This document shows positions 8,664 through 16,801 of a stretch of DNA of 64,000 bases, in pieces. Numbering within the stretch: position 1 is the stretch's first letter; the number at the start of each line of letters is the position of its first letter. The DNA lies in assembly GCF_003852425.1 (NCBI RefSeq), contig NZ_QAJN01000021.1:1-64000 (forward strand), in the 5' to 3' direction. Under the pieces are notes generated by a model, which did not search any database, was not told the DNA's origin, and worked only from the letters and a program-made list of their open reading frames with translations. A program made the position numbers and the translations under genes. Source of the DNA: Paucibacter sp. KBW04 (GTDB lineage: Bacteria; Pseudomonadota; Gammaproteobacteria; Burkholderiales; Burkholderiaceae_C).

Positions 8664-9590
8664 TCAGTCGAATTCGTGCAGCAGGGTCAGGGTGGCCTCG
8701 GTGCTCAGATTGAGCAGCTCAGCGATCTCGCTCACATCGTCCGGGATGGCTTCATCGTCCCAGCCATCCGCCGTGTGGCGGGCCAGACGCACGGCCAGAT
8801 TGACGCAACGCACCTGCGGGTCATGGGCGCGCTTGTCATCGGTGATGTGTTGAAGCAGTTCGGGCAGATGCCATTCCGCCATCAAGGCCTGCTCCAGATC
8901 GCTCAGCTCGATATTGAGCACGGCGCGCTGCACCTCGGCGCTGCGCAGCTGGCGGTCGGCCATCTGCCGCTTGCGGATCTCTTGCGCCAGCTCGGGCGCA
9001 TGTACCCACAGCAGCATCTCGGCAAAGTCATGCAACAAGGCCGCGCTGTGAATCACCGGCGCATCCGGGTCCAGGCGATGGACGGCAAAGCCCAAGGCCA
9101 GGCGCGAGGCACGCTCGGCGCGTCGCAGCACCCGCTGCAGGCCTTGCAAGGCCCAGGGCTGGGCGGCCAGCTTGTCCTCCACGATGGGCTGCGGGCCGAA
9201 CTCGCGAAAGAAGGGGGTGATGCCCATCAGGACCAGGGCGGCGATGACGGTCTCGGCATCGGTCTGCAATCGGGCCGAGCGATGCGTCGCACGCTGATGG
9301 GCGACATGGGCCAAAACCTTCAAACTCATCAGCGGGTCGCTGGCGATCATCTCGCCCAGATTGTTGGCGTCGGCCGCATCTTCGTTGGCACGCAGCAGCT
9401 CCAGCTTGTCCGCGGTTTCGCCCAGCACGGGAATTTCGGCCCTGGCGAACAAGGCTACCCAGGCGGCCAGATCGGGCAGAGGCGCGCTCAGGGCGAGGTT
9501 GGGCGAAGAACGGGCAGGTGAGGACGTCATGGCGGCGGAAATGGATCGTGAAGGCCTGGCGCTGAGCAGGCTGGGCGCATGGATGTTCAT
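8664..9590 (-). CDS. HDOD domain-containing protein
   Basis: A 308-residue protein with an HDOD domain, a divergent HD-fold module common in proteobacterial signalling proteins that usually lacks phosphohydrolase activity. The domain spans about residues 50-250 and contains HSAALLHDFAEMLLW. The first 40 residues are Ser/Ala/Pro-rich and probably disordered. The chosen ATG (9590) begins MNIHAPSLL; the frame runs further upstream to 9788 but that would overlap the next gene. No GGDEF, EAL or receiver domain is attached, so it probably acts as a scaffold or regulator. Confidence 0.8.
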   Translation of the reverse strand: MNIHAPSLLSARPSRSISAAMTSSPARSSPNLALSAPLPDLAAWVALFARAEIPVLGETADKLELLRANEDAADANNLGEMIASDPLMSLKVLAHVAHQRATHRSARLQTDAETVIAALVLMGITPFFREFGPQPIVEDKLAAQPWALQGLQRVLRRAERASRLALGFAVHRLDPDAPVIHSAALLHDFAEMLLWVHAPELAQEIRKRQMADRQLRSAEVQRAVLNIELSDLEQALMAEWHLPELLQHITDDKRAHDPQVRCVNLAVRLARHTADGWDDEAIPDDVSEIAELLNLSTEATLTLLHEFD

Positions 9591-9708
9591 AGCTTCGCTC
9601 AGCTGGGCGGGCCTGGTCGACGAAAAAGCTTGGTGGAAGTTGGGCAATCCAGGCCTCCTGTTCGGCTGGGGCCCTGCCGCCGCTTCAGTGGGCGGCAGGG
9701 CCAGGACA

Positions 9709-9975
9709 TCACAGGCGCTTGACGCCGGGCAAGGTGCCAAACAAATGGCCGTCCACATACAAAGCGCCTTCGGGCGCAGCGGCCTCACCGTAGAACTCCA
9801 GCTCGGGCCGACGACCGCGGCGCCCGTGCCGCAGACTCAAGCGGCAGGCCAAACGGGTCAATGCAGCGCTGGCCCACAGCAGGCTGCGCACCAGACGCAA
9901 ACGCCACGCTTCGTGGCTCAGTTCACAGGCCTCGGCGCTGTCATGAGCGCCGTGCAAGTCTCTCACTCTCAACAT
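9709..9975 (-). CDS. Small hypothetical protein
   Basis: An 88-residue basic protein, preceded by an excellent ribosome-binding site (AGGAGA, six bases from the ATG). The N-terminal part is helical (LRLVRSLLWASAALTRLACRL), the middle is Arg-rich, and the end is ALYVDGHLFGTLPGVKRL. I do not recognise a named family. The strong RBS, the coding-like composition and the head-to-tail position between the 64-residue gene and the HDOD gene make it a believable real gene. Confidence 0.65.
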   Translation of the reverse strand: MLRVRDLHGAHDSAEACELSHEAWRLRLVRSLLWASAALTRLACRLSLRHGRRGRRPELEFYGEAAAPEGALYVDGHLFGTLPGVKRL

Positions 9976-10026
9976 GATCTTTCTCCTTTGCGGCGCGGCC
10001 TGGCTGGGCAGACAGGCGCCGCTACA

Positions 10027-10221
10027 TCAGGGCCCGCCGTCTGGCGAGCCCAAGGTTTGAATTTGCTTTTGCAGATCGCGCTGGGCGCTCTGTCGCTGCT
10101 TGCCCTTGGTCTGCAGTCCGCCGTGGCGGCCGGCCAGGCGCATCAGCGCGGGGGCGACCAGGGGATTGCGAGGTTTGAGCAAGCGCTGGGCTTGGGGGCG
10201 AGGCGAGACGAATTGAGGCAT
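10027..10221 (-). CDS. Small basic hypothetical protein
   Basis: A 64-residue, highly basic protein rich in Arg, Lys, Gln and Pro. It contains KPRNPLVAPALMRLAG followed by KGKQRQSAQRDLQKQI, a pattern I recall from small unnamed proteins common in Burkholderiales. GGAG lies eight bases before the ATG at 10221. The frame stays open to 10332, but that part reads through the leader. It may bind nucleic acid, judging only from charge. Function unknown. Confidence 0.6.
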   Translation of the reverse strand: MPQFVSPRPQAQRLLKPRNPLVAPALMRLAGRHGGLQTKGKQRQSAQRDLQKQIQTLGSPDGGP

Positions 10222-10516
10222 AAAACAACTCCTGGCACGAGGTGCCTGTGCGGTTTGGGCAATGCGGCAGCGCGACTGCGGCGCGGCAGCGGAAACAAGT
10301 GCGAAAACACGGGGCGAGAAACGGGCCAGCACTCGCTTGGCAAGGCCTGCCTGGAGTACTTGTCGTTCAAGCCCGAGGGGCTAAGGGAACAGCGTCTGCT
10401 CAAGCTGCGCCGGGGACAAAAATGCAGCGGCTGGGCGGACGGTCAAGCCCCGATCAGCGCAAGGCTGCAGGGGCGGTGGTGCAGGGGGAGAAACCTCGTT
10501 GCGACGAGTCTCGTCA

Positions 10517-10560
10517 CAACTTGCGCAGATGATAAACAATTGTTTATCAAGCGCAAGTTG
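10517..10560. promoter_or_regulatory. Nested palindrome, candidate operator
   Basis: The perfect 18-base palindrome GATAAACAATTGTTTATC (10531-10548) is AT-rich against a GC-rich background. It is bracketed by a second inverted repeat, CAACTTGCGC (10517-10526) and GCGCAAGTTG (10551-10560). Symmetry at two levels suits binding by a dimer or tetramer. The XRE-like protein encoded just upstream on the minus strand is a candidate binder (inference). A plus-strand T5 follows the outer repeat, so a terminator role on that strand is an alternative. Confidence 0.55.
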
Positions 10561-10601
10561 TTTTTATCCAAAAAGATAAAGAATGCCAGAAGTTGGCATT
10601 C
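10561..10601 (-). terminator. Terminator of the XRE-like gene
   Basis: On the minus strand, the 8-bp stem GAATGCCA/TGGCATTC with a five-base loop (10581-10601) is followed by TTTATCTTTTT. It lies about 12 bases after the stop codon of the gene at 10613. Confidence 0.75.
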
Positions 10602-10612
10602 CGGGCTGAGGC

Positions 10613-11260
10613 TCAGCGCTTCTTGGGTTTGAGTGGTGCGATGCCTTGCTGCAAGCGCCGCCATTCGTCCAGTTCGGCCGCGCCGCCGGGGGCGGCCTTC
10701 GGTGCAGGCGCCGGGCCCGGTCGCGCCACAGCCCCGATTTTCACGGGGTTCTCGGCCTTGCCGGTCTTGGCTGCGGTGCTGGCGCTGCTGGGCGCAGGGG
10801 GGGCTGTGGCTGCTGCAGTGGGCGGGGTCAGCACCTCACCCAGCAGGTCCAGCAGACGGGTGCGGGCGCGCTGAGGGTGGCGGCGGTAGTAGGTAAGCAC
10901 CAGGCCGACGATAAAGCGTTCATCATCATCTTGCGGCACGCTGGGATTGCTGTCGGCCGCCGCGGCAAGCTCGGCGCCCTTGCCCGAAGGGTCGGCGCCA
11001 TGCGGCTGGTCCATCCAGTAAGGCGGCTTGTGAAACAGCTGCTCGAACTGTCGCGCCAGGCGCTCGCCGATCTGGCGTGAGCGGCTCTTGATCTGGCTCC
11101 AATAGCTGGGCTGGATTTGCAAACGCTCGGCAAAGCGCCGCTCCAGCCCACGCAAGGTGGCGGGATCGGGGTGCTTGACGGAGGCGGCGACGAATTCTTC
11201 AAACAGGAGCATCGCGTTGTCCAGACGGACTTGGGCGACGTCCACAGGCGCGGATGACAT
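10613..11260 (-). CDS. XRE-like helix-turn-helix protein with Pro/Ala-rich tail
   Basis: A 215-residue protein. Residues 30-90 resemble a phage-repressor (XRE) helix-turn-helix: RRFAERLQIQPSYWSQIKS, then RQIGERLARQFEQLFHKPPYWMD, the pattern of Cro/CI-type domains. A second helical region lies around residues 110-140 (DERFIVGLVLTYYRRHP). A long Pro/Ala/Lys-rich linker (about 145-195) and a short Trp-containing end follow. It is alone between divergent or spaced genes, with its own terminator. Probably a DNA-binding regulator; target unknown, though the nested palindrome just downstream is a candidate site. Confidence 0.65.
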   Translation of the reverse strand: MSSAPVDVAQVRLDNAMLLFEEFVAASVKHPDPATLRGLERRFAERLQIQPSYWSQIKSRSRQIGERLARQFEQLFHKPPYWMDQPHGADPSGKGAELAAAADSNPSVPQDDDERFIVGLVLTYYRRHPQRARTRLLDLLGEVLTPPTAAATAPPAPSSASTAAKTGKAENPVKIGAVARPGPAPAPKAAPGGAAELDEWRRLQQGIAPLKPKKR

Positions 11261-11315
11261 GGGCGAATGATAAAGCCTTGTTGATCCGCCCCTTTCTCAG
11301 GTCCTGGGCTTGGCC

Positions 11316-11786
11316 CTACTTCATGGGAATGGGCGTGGCCCGGTCCACCGGCACGGCCGTCACGCTGTTCTGGGGCGAACCTTCAATGACCCGATCGGAA
11401 TAGGTCAGGTAGACCAGGGTGTTGCGCTTGAGATCCACCATGCGAACCACGCGCAGGCGTTTGAACACCAGGGATGCGCGCTCATTGAACACCTCTTCCT
11501 GCTGGGGCAGGGGCTTGTTGAAGCTGATAGGGCCGGTCTGGCGGCAGGCGATGGAGGCCTCAGACTTGTCCTCGGCCAGGCCGAATGCGCCCTTGATGCC
11601 GCCGGTCTTGGCGCGGGAGACATAGCAGCTGACGCCCTGCACCTTGGGGTCGTCATGGGCGTCGACCACGATTTTGTGGTCGGGGCCAATCAGCTTGAAG
11701 ACGGTGTCGACCTCACCCACCGCATCGGCGCTGGCGTTGCTGCACAAGAGCAGGGGCAGGGCGATCAGAGTCAGAGTCTTTTTCAT
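11316..11786 (-). CDS. creA: CreA family periplasmic protein
   Basis: A 156-residue exported protein of the CreA family. A signal peptide is visible at residues 1-20 ([14 protein letters not shown], cleavage near ASA-DAVG). The mature part has family features: [20 protein letters not shown], the [18 protein letters not shown] segment, and two conserved Cys. Length matches E. coli CreA. The ATG at 11786 was chosen because it starts the signal peptide; the frame opens eight codons earlier. CreA function is not established. It is divergent from the antiporter gene. Confidence 0.85.
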   Translation of the reverse strand: MKKTLTLIALPLLLCSNASADAVGEVDTVFKLIGPDHKIVVDAHDDPKVQGVSCYVSRAKTGGIKGAFGLAEDKSEASIACRQTGPISFNKPLPQQEEVFNERASLVFKRLRVVRMVDLKRNTLVYLTYSDRVIEGSPQNSVTAVPVDRATPIPMK

Positions 11787-11870
11787 GCGTAGCGTCCGAG
11801 GCTGGAACAAGAAGCGCCAGTATCAGCCAGACGGGCCTGCCCCGCCGCCGCTTGCCTTTATGCTTGCACC

Positions 11871-12959
11871 ATGATCAAAAAACTGCCCACCGCCTTGCCC
11901 GTCTGGACTCTTATTGCCCCGGTGCTTGCCGCAGGGCTCTTGCTGGGTATGGGAGGGGCCAGTTTGTCGGCTTGGGCCTTGGGCCTGGTGTCGGCGGCCT
12001 TGATCGCGGCGGTGCTGGCCGCCGTCCACCACGCCGAGGTGGTGGCGCATCGGGTGGGCGAGCCGCTGGGCTCTTTGTTGCTGGCGGTGGCGGTGACGGT
12101 GATCGAGGTGGCGCTGATCGTGTCTCTGATGCTGGCCGGCGGCGAGGGCACCAATGCCCTGGCGCGCGACACGGTGTTCTCGGCCATCATGATTGTCTGC
12201 AACGGCATCGTCGGCCTGTGCATCTTGCTGGGCGGCGTGCGCTACAAAGAGGTGGCCTTCAAGGTTGAGGGCACCAGCCCCGCCCTGGCCGTGCTGGTGG
12301 CACTCAGCGTGCTGACGCTGGTGCTGCCTAGCTTCACGACCAGCTCACCCGGTCCGACGTTCTCGAACGCGCAACTGGCCTTTGCCGGTGTGGCTTCGCT
12401 GCTGCTTTACGGCGTCTTCGTGTTCGTGCAGACCGTGCGCCATCGCGACTACTTCCTGCCCGCCGATGGCGCGGACGACGACGCCCATGCGCCGCCGCCG
12501 TCCACGGCCGTGGCCTTGATCAGCCTGGTCTTGCTGATGATTTGCCTGGTGGGCGTGGTGGGCCTGGCCAAATTGCTAGCGCCCTCCATCGAGGCCGGCG
12601 TGCGCCAAGCCGGCGCCCCTCTGGCGGTGGTGGGCGTGATCATCGCCTTGCTGGTGTTGCTGCCCGAAACCCTGGCGGCCGTGCGCGCGGCCATGGCCAA
12701 TCGCCTGCAAACCAGCCTGAACTTGGCCCTGGGCTCAGGCATCGCCAGCATTGGCCTGACCGTTCCCGCCGTGGCCCTGCTGTCGCTTTTCCTGCCCACT
12801 TCCCTGGTGCTGGGCCTCTCAAACACCCATATGGTCTTGCTGATGCTGACCTTTGGGGTCGGCACCCTGACCTTGGGCACGGGCCGGGCCACCGTGCTGC
12901 ATGGCGCGGTGCACCTGGTTTTGTTCGCCGTTTTCCTCTTTTTGGCCGTGGTTCCCTAA
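11871..12959 (+). CDS. chaA: Calcium/proton antiporter (CaCA family)
   Basis: A 362-residue inner-membrane protein with about 11 hydrophobic segments, matching ChaA/CAX length. Both alpha-repeat motifs of the Ca2+:cation antiporter superfamily are visible with their conserved acidic residues: GSLLLAVAVTVIEVALIV near residue 65, and LLPETLAAVRAAMANRLQ near residue 263, followed by ALGSGIASIGLTVP. A hydrophilic acidic loop (DGADDDAHAPP) lies near residue 202. It exchanges cytoplasmic Ca2+ (in E. coli also Na+ and K+) for protons. It stands alone, convergent with livF with only four bases between the stops. Confidence 0.9.
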   Translation: MIKKLPTALPVWTLIAPVLAAGLLLGMGGASLSAWALGLVSAALIAAVLAAVHHAEVVAHRVGEPLGSLLLAVAVTVIEVALIVSLMLAGGEGTNALARDTVFSAIMIVCNGIVGLCILLGGVRYKEVAFKVEGTSPALAVLVALSVLTLVLPSFTTSSPGPTFSNAQLAFAGVASLLLYGVFVFVQTVRHRDYFLPADGADDDAHAPPPSTAVALISLVLLMICLVGVVGLAKLLAPSIEAGVRQAGAPLAVVGVIIALLVLLPETLAAVRAAMANRLQTSLNLALGSGIASIGLTVPAVALLSLFLPTSLVLGLSNTHMVLLMLTFGVGTLTLGTGRATVLHGAVHLVLFAVFLFLAVVP

Positions 12960-12963
12960 CTGT

Positions 12964-13701
12964 TTATTTGTGCGTCTTGGCCGTCCCCAGATAGGTCTCG
13001 ATCACCCGCGGGTCACGGGCCAGCTCGGCGGCCGGGCCTTGCAGGCCGATCTCGCCGGTCTCCAGCACATAGCCGTAGTCGGCCACCTCCAGCGCGGCGC
13101 GGGCGTTCTGCTCGATCAAGAGGATGGCCACACCGGTATCGCGTAGGCGCGAGACGATGCGGAAGATCTCTTTGACGATCAGCGGCGCCAAGCCCAGCGA
13201 GGGCTCGTCCAGCATCAAGACTTTGGGCTGGGCCATCAGAGCCCGACCCACGGCCAGCATCTGGCGCTCGCCGCCCGACAAGGTGCCCGAGAGTTGCTCG
13301 CGCCGCTCCTTCAGGCGCGGGAAGAGGGCGTAGACCTTTTCCAGGCCCTCGCGCCAATCGCGCTGGCCCAGGCGCATGGGCCGGTAGCCGCCGAGGACCA
13401 GGTTGTCCTCCACACTCATGGTGGTGAAGAGCTCGCGCTTCTCAGGCACCAGGGCCAGGCCCTTCATCACCCGCTCCTCCAGCCCTAAGCGGCTGATGTC
13501 CTCGCCCGCCAGTTTGATCTGGCCTTTGGCTGGCAAGACACCCATCAAGGCATTCAGCGTCGTGCTCTTGCCCGCGCCATTGGGGCCGATGACGGTCACG
13601 ACCGAACCTTCGGGCAGGCGCAGGCTTAGATTGCTCAGCACCTCGGCACGGCCGTAGCCGGCGTGCAGGCCTTGGACTTCCAGTAAAAGATTGCTAGTCA
13701 T
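12964..13701 (-). CDS. livF: Branched-chain amino-acid-type ABC transporter ATP-binding protein
   Basis: A 245-residue cytoplasmic ATPase of the LivF type. Walker A is GPNGAGKST near residue 38, the signature LSGGERQMLAVGRAL near residue 137, Walker B VLMLDEPSLGLAP, and the switch region includes LLIEQNA, characteristic of LivF. It starts three bases after the stop of the fused livM-livG gene and is the last gene of a livH-livMG-livF operon. No binding-protein gene adjoins, so the substrate (amino acid, amide, urea or an aromatic acid) is uncertain. Confidence 0.9.
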   Translation of the reverse strand: MTSNLLLEVQGLHAGYGRAEVLSNLSLRLPEGSVVTVIGPNGAGKSTTLNALMGVLPAKGQIKLAGEDISRLGLEERVMKGLALVPEKRELFTTMSVEDNLVLGGYRPMRLGQRDWREGLEKVYALFPRLKERREQLSGTLSGGERQMLAVGRALMAQPKVLMLDEPSLGLAPLIVKEIFRIVSRLRDTGVAILLIEQNARAALEVADYGYVLETGEIGLQGPAAELARDPRVIETYLGTAKTHK

Positions 13702-13704
13702 GCT

Positions 13705-15483
13705 TCAGTGCTCCGTCCCGAGGTAGGCGGCCCGCACGATGGGGCTGGCCTGGATCACCTCCGGCGTGCCCTCGATCAGCTTGGTGCCGAATTCCATCAC
13801 GACGATGCGGTCGGTCAGGCCCATCACAAACTCCATATCGTGTTCCACCAGCAGCACGCTCATGCCTTCCTGGCGCAGCTGGCGCAAGACATCACCCAGC
13901 GCCTGCTTTTCCTTGTGGCGCAGGCCGGCGGCAGGCTCGTCCAGCAGCAGCAGGGCCGGGTCGGTACACAGGGCACGGGCGATCTCCATCAGGCGCTGCG
14001 GGCCCAGGGCCAAATTGCCGGCCAGCTCGAACATCTGCTCACCCATGCCTATGCGTTGCAGCTGGCGCTCGGCCTCGGCAAACAGGCGCTTTTCTTCCTC
14101 GCGGTCCAGGCGTAGCAGGGCTTGCACCGTGTCCTTGCTGCTGCGCAGATAGCCGCCCAGGGCGACGTTTTCCAGCACCGTCATATCGGCAATCATCTTC
14201 ACATGCTGGAAGGTGCGCGACATTCCGCTGCGGGCGATCTCCCGCGAGGGCTTGCCGCCTATGGCCTGGCCACGGAAGGAGACATTGCCGCTGCTCAGGG
14301 GCAGCACGCCGGAAATCAGATTGAAGGTGGTGGACTTGCCCGCGCCATTGGGGCCGATCAGGCCGATGATCTCGCCGACATGGATCTGGAAGGACACATC
14401 GTTCACCGCCACCAGGCCGCCAAACTGCTTGCGCACCTTGTCCACATCCAGCAGCAGCTCCTTGGGGGCGGGCTTGGGGCGGGCGGCCAGGGGCGCGGCG
14501 TCTTGCCAGTCGCGCTGGCGTGGTTCGGCTGGGAACCAGCGTGCCAGGGCCGCGGTGGCATAGGGCCAGATGCCTTTGGGCGCGTACTTGATGATGAGCA
14601 CCAGCACGATGCCCAGCACGATGATTTCGAAATTGCCGCTGCTGCCCAGCAAGGCGGGCAGGATTTCCTTCAGTTGGTCTTCGATGATCTTGAACACGCC
14701 CGCGCCCACAAACGCGCCCCACACCGTGCCTACGCCGCCGACCACGGCCATGAAGAGGTACTCGATGCCCATCTTCAGACCGAAGGGGCTGGGGTTGACG
14801 GTGCGTTGCAGGTGGGCAAACAGCCAGCCCGAGACCGAGGCCAGCAGGGCTGCCAGCACAAAGATCACCACCTTGTAGCGGAAGGTCGAGACGCCCATGG
14901 CCTCGGCCATGGTGGTGGCGCCGTTGAGGGCGCGAATGGCGCGGCCGGGGCGGGAATCGAGCAGATTGCGCAAGCCCCAGGCCGCCAGCAGTGCGATCAC
15001 CCAGATCAGGTAGTAGATGGCCCGACCGTCCTGCAAGCTGATGCCCAAAAAGTAGATGGGCGGCAGACCCTGGATGCCGTCGTACTTGCCCAGGAACTCC
15101 ATATTCGCCATGGTGTAGTTCAGGCTCAGCGCCCAGGCGATGGTGGCCAGGGGCAGGTAATGGCCCGACATGCGCAAGGTCAGCAAGGCCAACATCAGGG
15201 CGACCACGGCGGTGATGGCCAGCCCGACGAGCAGGCCCAGCCAGGGCGAGAGCGCGTAATGGGTACAGAGCACAGCCGTGGTGTAAGCGCCCAGGCCCAC
15301 GAAGGCGGCTTGGCCGAAGGAGGTGAGGCCGCCGACGCCGGTCAAGAGCACCAGGCCGGCGCTGACCAGGGCAAACAGGCCGATGTAGTTGAGCTGGGTG
15401 ATCCAGAACTCGGGCACCGGCAGCAAGGGCAGGGCGAACAGCAGGACCAGGCCCGCCAGGGGGGCGATTTTTCTCAGGTTCAT
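13705..15483 (-). CDS. Fused LivM permease - LivG ATP-binding protein
   Basis: A 592-residue fusion. Residues 1-310 form a LivM-type permease with multiple hydrophobic segments and the LivM motifs GYTTAVLC-like GLGAYTTAVL and RAIRALNGATTMAEAMGV. Residues 345-592 form a LivG-type ATPase with Walker A GPNGAGKSTTFNLISG, a degenerate signature LALGPQRLMEIARAL, and Walker B LLLLDEPAAGL, then VEHDMEFVMGL. In most bacteria these are two genes. The fusion fixes the permease and ATPase in one chain and is known in Burkholderiales. It is the middle gene of the operon. Confidence 0.9.
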   Translation of the reverse strand: MNLRKIAPLAGLVLLFALPLLPVPEFWITQLNYIGLFALVSAGLVLLTGVGGLTSFGQAAFVGLGAYTTAVLCTHYALSPWLGLLVGLAITAVVALMLALLTLRMSGHYLPLATIAWALSLNYTMANMEFLGKYDGIQGLPPIYFLGISLQDGRAIYYLIWVIALLAAWGLRNLLDSRPGRAIRALNGATTMAEAMGVSTFRYKVVIFVLAALLASVSGWLFAHLQRTVNPSPFGLKMGIEYLFMAVVGGVGTVWGAFVGAGVFKIIEDQLKEILPALLGSSGNFEIIVLGIVLVLIIKYAPKGIWPYATAALARWFPAEPRQRDWQDAAPLAARPKPAPKELLLDVDKVRKQFGGLVAVNDVSFQIHVGEIIGLIGPNGAGKSTTFNLISGVLPLSSGNVSFRGQAIGGKPSREIARSGMSRTFQHVKMIADMTVLENVALGGYLRSSKDTVQALLRLDREEEKRLFAEAERQLQRIGMGEQMFELAGNLALGPQRLMEIARALCTDPALLLLDEPAAGLRHKEKQALGDVLRQLRQEGMSVLLVEHDMEFVMGLTDRIVVMEFGTKLIEGTPEVIQASPIVRAAYLGTEH

Positions 15484-15507
15484 ATCAATTGAGTACCCAG
15501 TCAGTTG

Positions 15508-15543
15508 GGGACAGACCTTGCTGAGTACAGCAAGGTCTGTCCC
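15508..15543. repeat. 16-bp inverted repeat, REP-like
   Basis: A perfect 16-bp stem, GGGACAGACCTTGCTG pairing with CAGCAAGGTCTGTCCC, has a four-base loop. It sits in the 67-base gap between livH and livM-livG. The GGGACAGACC core resembles REP palindromes dispersed by RAYT-type transposases in related genomes (from memory). It could also attenuate transcription within the operon. Confidence 0.6.
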
Positions 15544-15550
15544 GCAAGTC

Positions 15551-16588
15551 TTAAGATTCTTCTGAATGCGGGTTGCGCAGCGAGCGCCACAGCAGCACGG
15601 GCAGGATGGAGGTGAACACGATCACCTCCTTGAAGGAGCTGGCCCAGAAGGAGCTGAAGGACTCCAACAGACCCACCAGCACGGCGCCCAGCGCGGCACC
15701 GGGATAGCTGGCCAGGCCTGCAAAGACGGCGGCCACAAAGCCCTTGAGGCCGATCAGAAAACCGCTGTCGTAAAAGATGGTGGTGGTGGGGCTGATCAAG
15801 ACGCCCGATAGCGCGCCGATGAAGGCTGCCATGGTGAAGGACAGACGCCCGGCCGAGCTGCTGGAGATGCCCATCAGGCGCGCACCCAGCTGGTTCACCG
15901 CCGTGGCCCGCAAGGCCTTGCCGTAAAGGCTGCGCTCGAAGAACAACCACAGCATGACGATCAAGGCCAGGGAGCTGAGGATGATGATCAGGGTCTGGCC
16001 CGAGATCAGCAGGGGGCCCAGATTGAAGCTGGCGTCCCAGAAGCTGGGGTTGCGCGAGCCCTCGGCGCCGAAGAACACCAGACCCAGGCCGGTCAGGGCG
16101 AAGTGCACGCCCACCGAGACGATCAAGAGCACCAGCACCGAGGCATCGGCCAGGGACTCATAAGCCAGGCGATAAAGCAGGGGGCCCATGGCGGTGACGA
16201 TGGCCAGGGTCAGCAGCACCTGCAAGACCAGGGGCAGTTGTTGCGGCGCCGCCCACAGTGCGAGGCCGCCAATCAGCGCGGGGGCGATGGCCGCACGCAG
16301 CACGCGAGCCAGCACATGGCTCACAGGCTTGCCGGCGCGCAGGCCGGCCACCAGATCCAGCAGGGCGACCAGGGCCGTCATGCTCAACAGGAAGGTGATG
16401 GTGCCGGGCGTCTTGCCCATTTGCAGGCCGGCCAGGGTCAGGGCGCCAAAGGCCACGAACTCGCCCTGGGGAATGAAGATGATGCGTGTCACAGCGAACA
16501 CGAGCACCGTGGCCAGGGCCAAGAGCGCATAGATCGCGCCATTGGTCAGACCGTCGAGCATCAGGATGCTGGCGATTGAGAAATCCAT
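15551..16588 (-). CDS. livH: Branched-chain amino-acid-type ABC transporter permease
   Basis: A 345-residue LivH-type inner-membrane permease, first gene of the leftward liv-type operon. The start [21 protein letters not shown] and the [16 protein letters not shown] stretch are characteristic. It is about 40-50 residues longer than E. coli LivH because of an extra hydrophobic insert near residues 70-130 ([17 protein letters not shown]). The conserved EAA-like region with [15 protein letters not shown] lies near residue 230. Expression is probably controlled from the 213-base divergent region that carries a TetR-type palindrome. Confidence 0.88.
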   Translation of the reverse strand: MDFSIASILMLDGLTNGAIYALLALATVLVFAVTRIIFIPQGEFVAFGALTLAGLQMGKTPGTITFLLSMTALVALLDLVAGLRAGKPVSHVLARVLRAAIAPALIGGLALWAAPQQLPLVLQVLLTLAIVTAMGPLLYRLAYESLADASVLVLLIVSVGVHFALTGLGLVFFGAEGSRNPSFWDASFNLGPLLISGQTLIIILSSLALIVMLWLFFERSLYGKALRATAVNQLGARLMGISSSSAGRLSFTMAAFIGALSGVLISPTTTIFYDSGFLIGLKGFVAAVFAGLASYPGAALGAVLVGLLESFSSFWASSFKEVIVFTSILPVLLWRSLRNPHSEES

Positions 16589-16691
16589 GGAAAGACCTGT
16601 CTCCGGGTAATTTTCAGCGTTTGACCCACTCTAATCAAAAACTTGAGTAGTCCTCTTGGTGCAGCGCCGCATTGACAAAACACAAAACTTC

Positions 16692-16709
16692 CGCCCGACC
16701 GGTCGGGCG
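16692..16709. promoter_or_regulatory. Perfect palindrome, TetR-type operator candidate
   Basis: CGCCCGACCGGTCGGGCG is a perfect 18-base palindrome with an ACCGGT centre, the usual look of TetR/AcrR-family operators. It lies in the divergent region between the liv operon and the crotonase-fold gene, just downstream of a TTGACA at 16673-16678. Binding here could repress both directions. No TetR gene is in the window. Confidence 0.6.
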
Positions 16710-16801
16710 AAAATACTTTTGGCCTTGTTTGCTCCGGCGCTCTCGGCCCCTGCTCACGCCGCCCTTGGGTCTGGAAGGCGGGTGCTAAGCTTGCTCTCCC
16801 T

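Larger units (their letters stand above)
10222..10612. other. 391-base gene-free region rich in inverted repeats
   Basis: No convincing coding sequence was found here. From right to left (minus-strand direction) it holds the terminator of the XRE-like gene (10561-10601), a large nested palindrome (10517-10560), and overlapping short stems in which CTCGT-TGCG-ACGAG competes with GACGAG-T-CTCGTC (about 10496-10515). About 270 bases of unstructured GC-rich leader then precede the 64-residue gene. A possible minus-strand promoter, TTGGAT then 17 bases then GATAAA, overlaps the palindrome. A long structured leader or a small RNA gene is possible. Confidence 0.45.

Noticed and set aside
14122-15492. 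A 456-codon plus-strand frame across livM-livG
   Set aside because: It mirrors a gene with intact ABC motifs; its Gln/His-rich translation matches no family I know.
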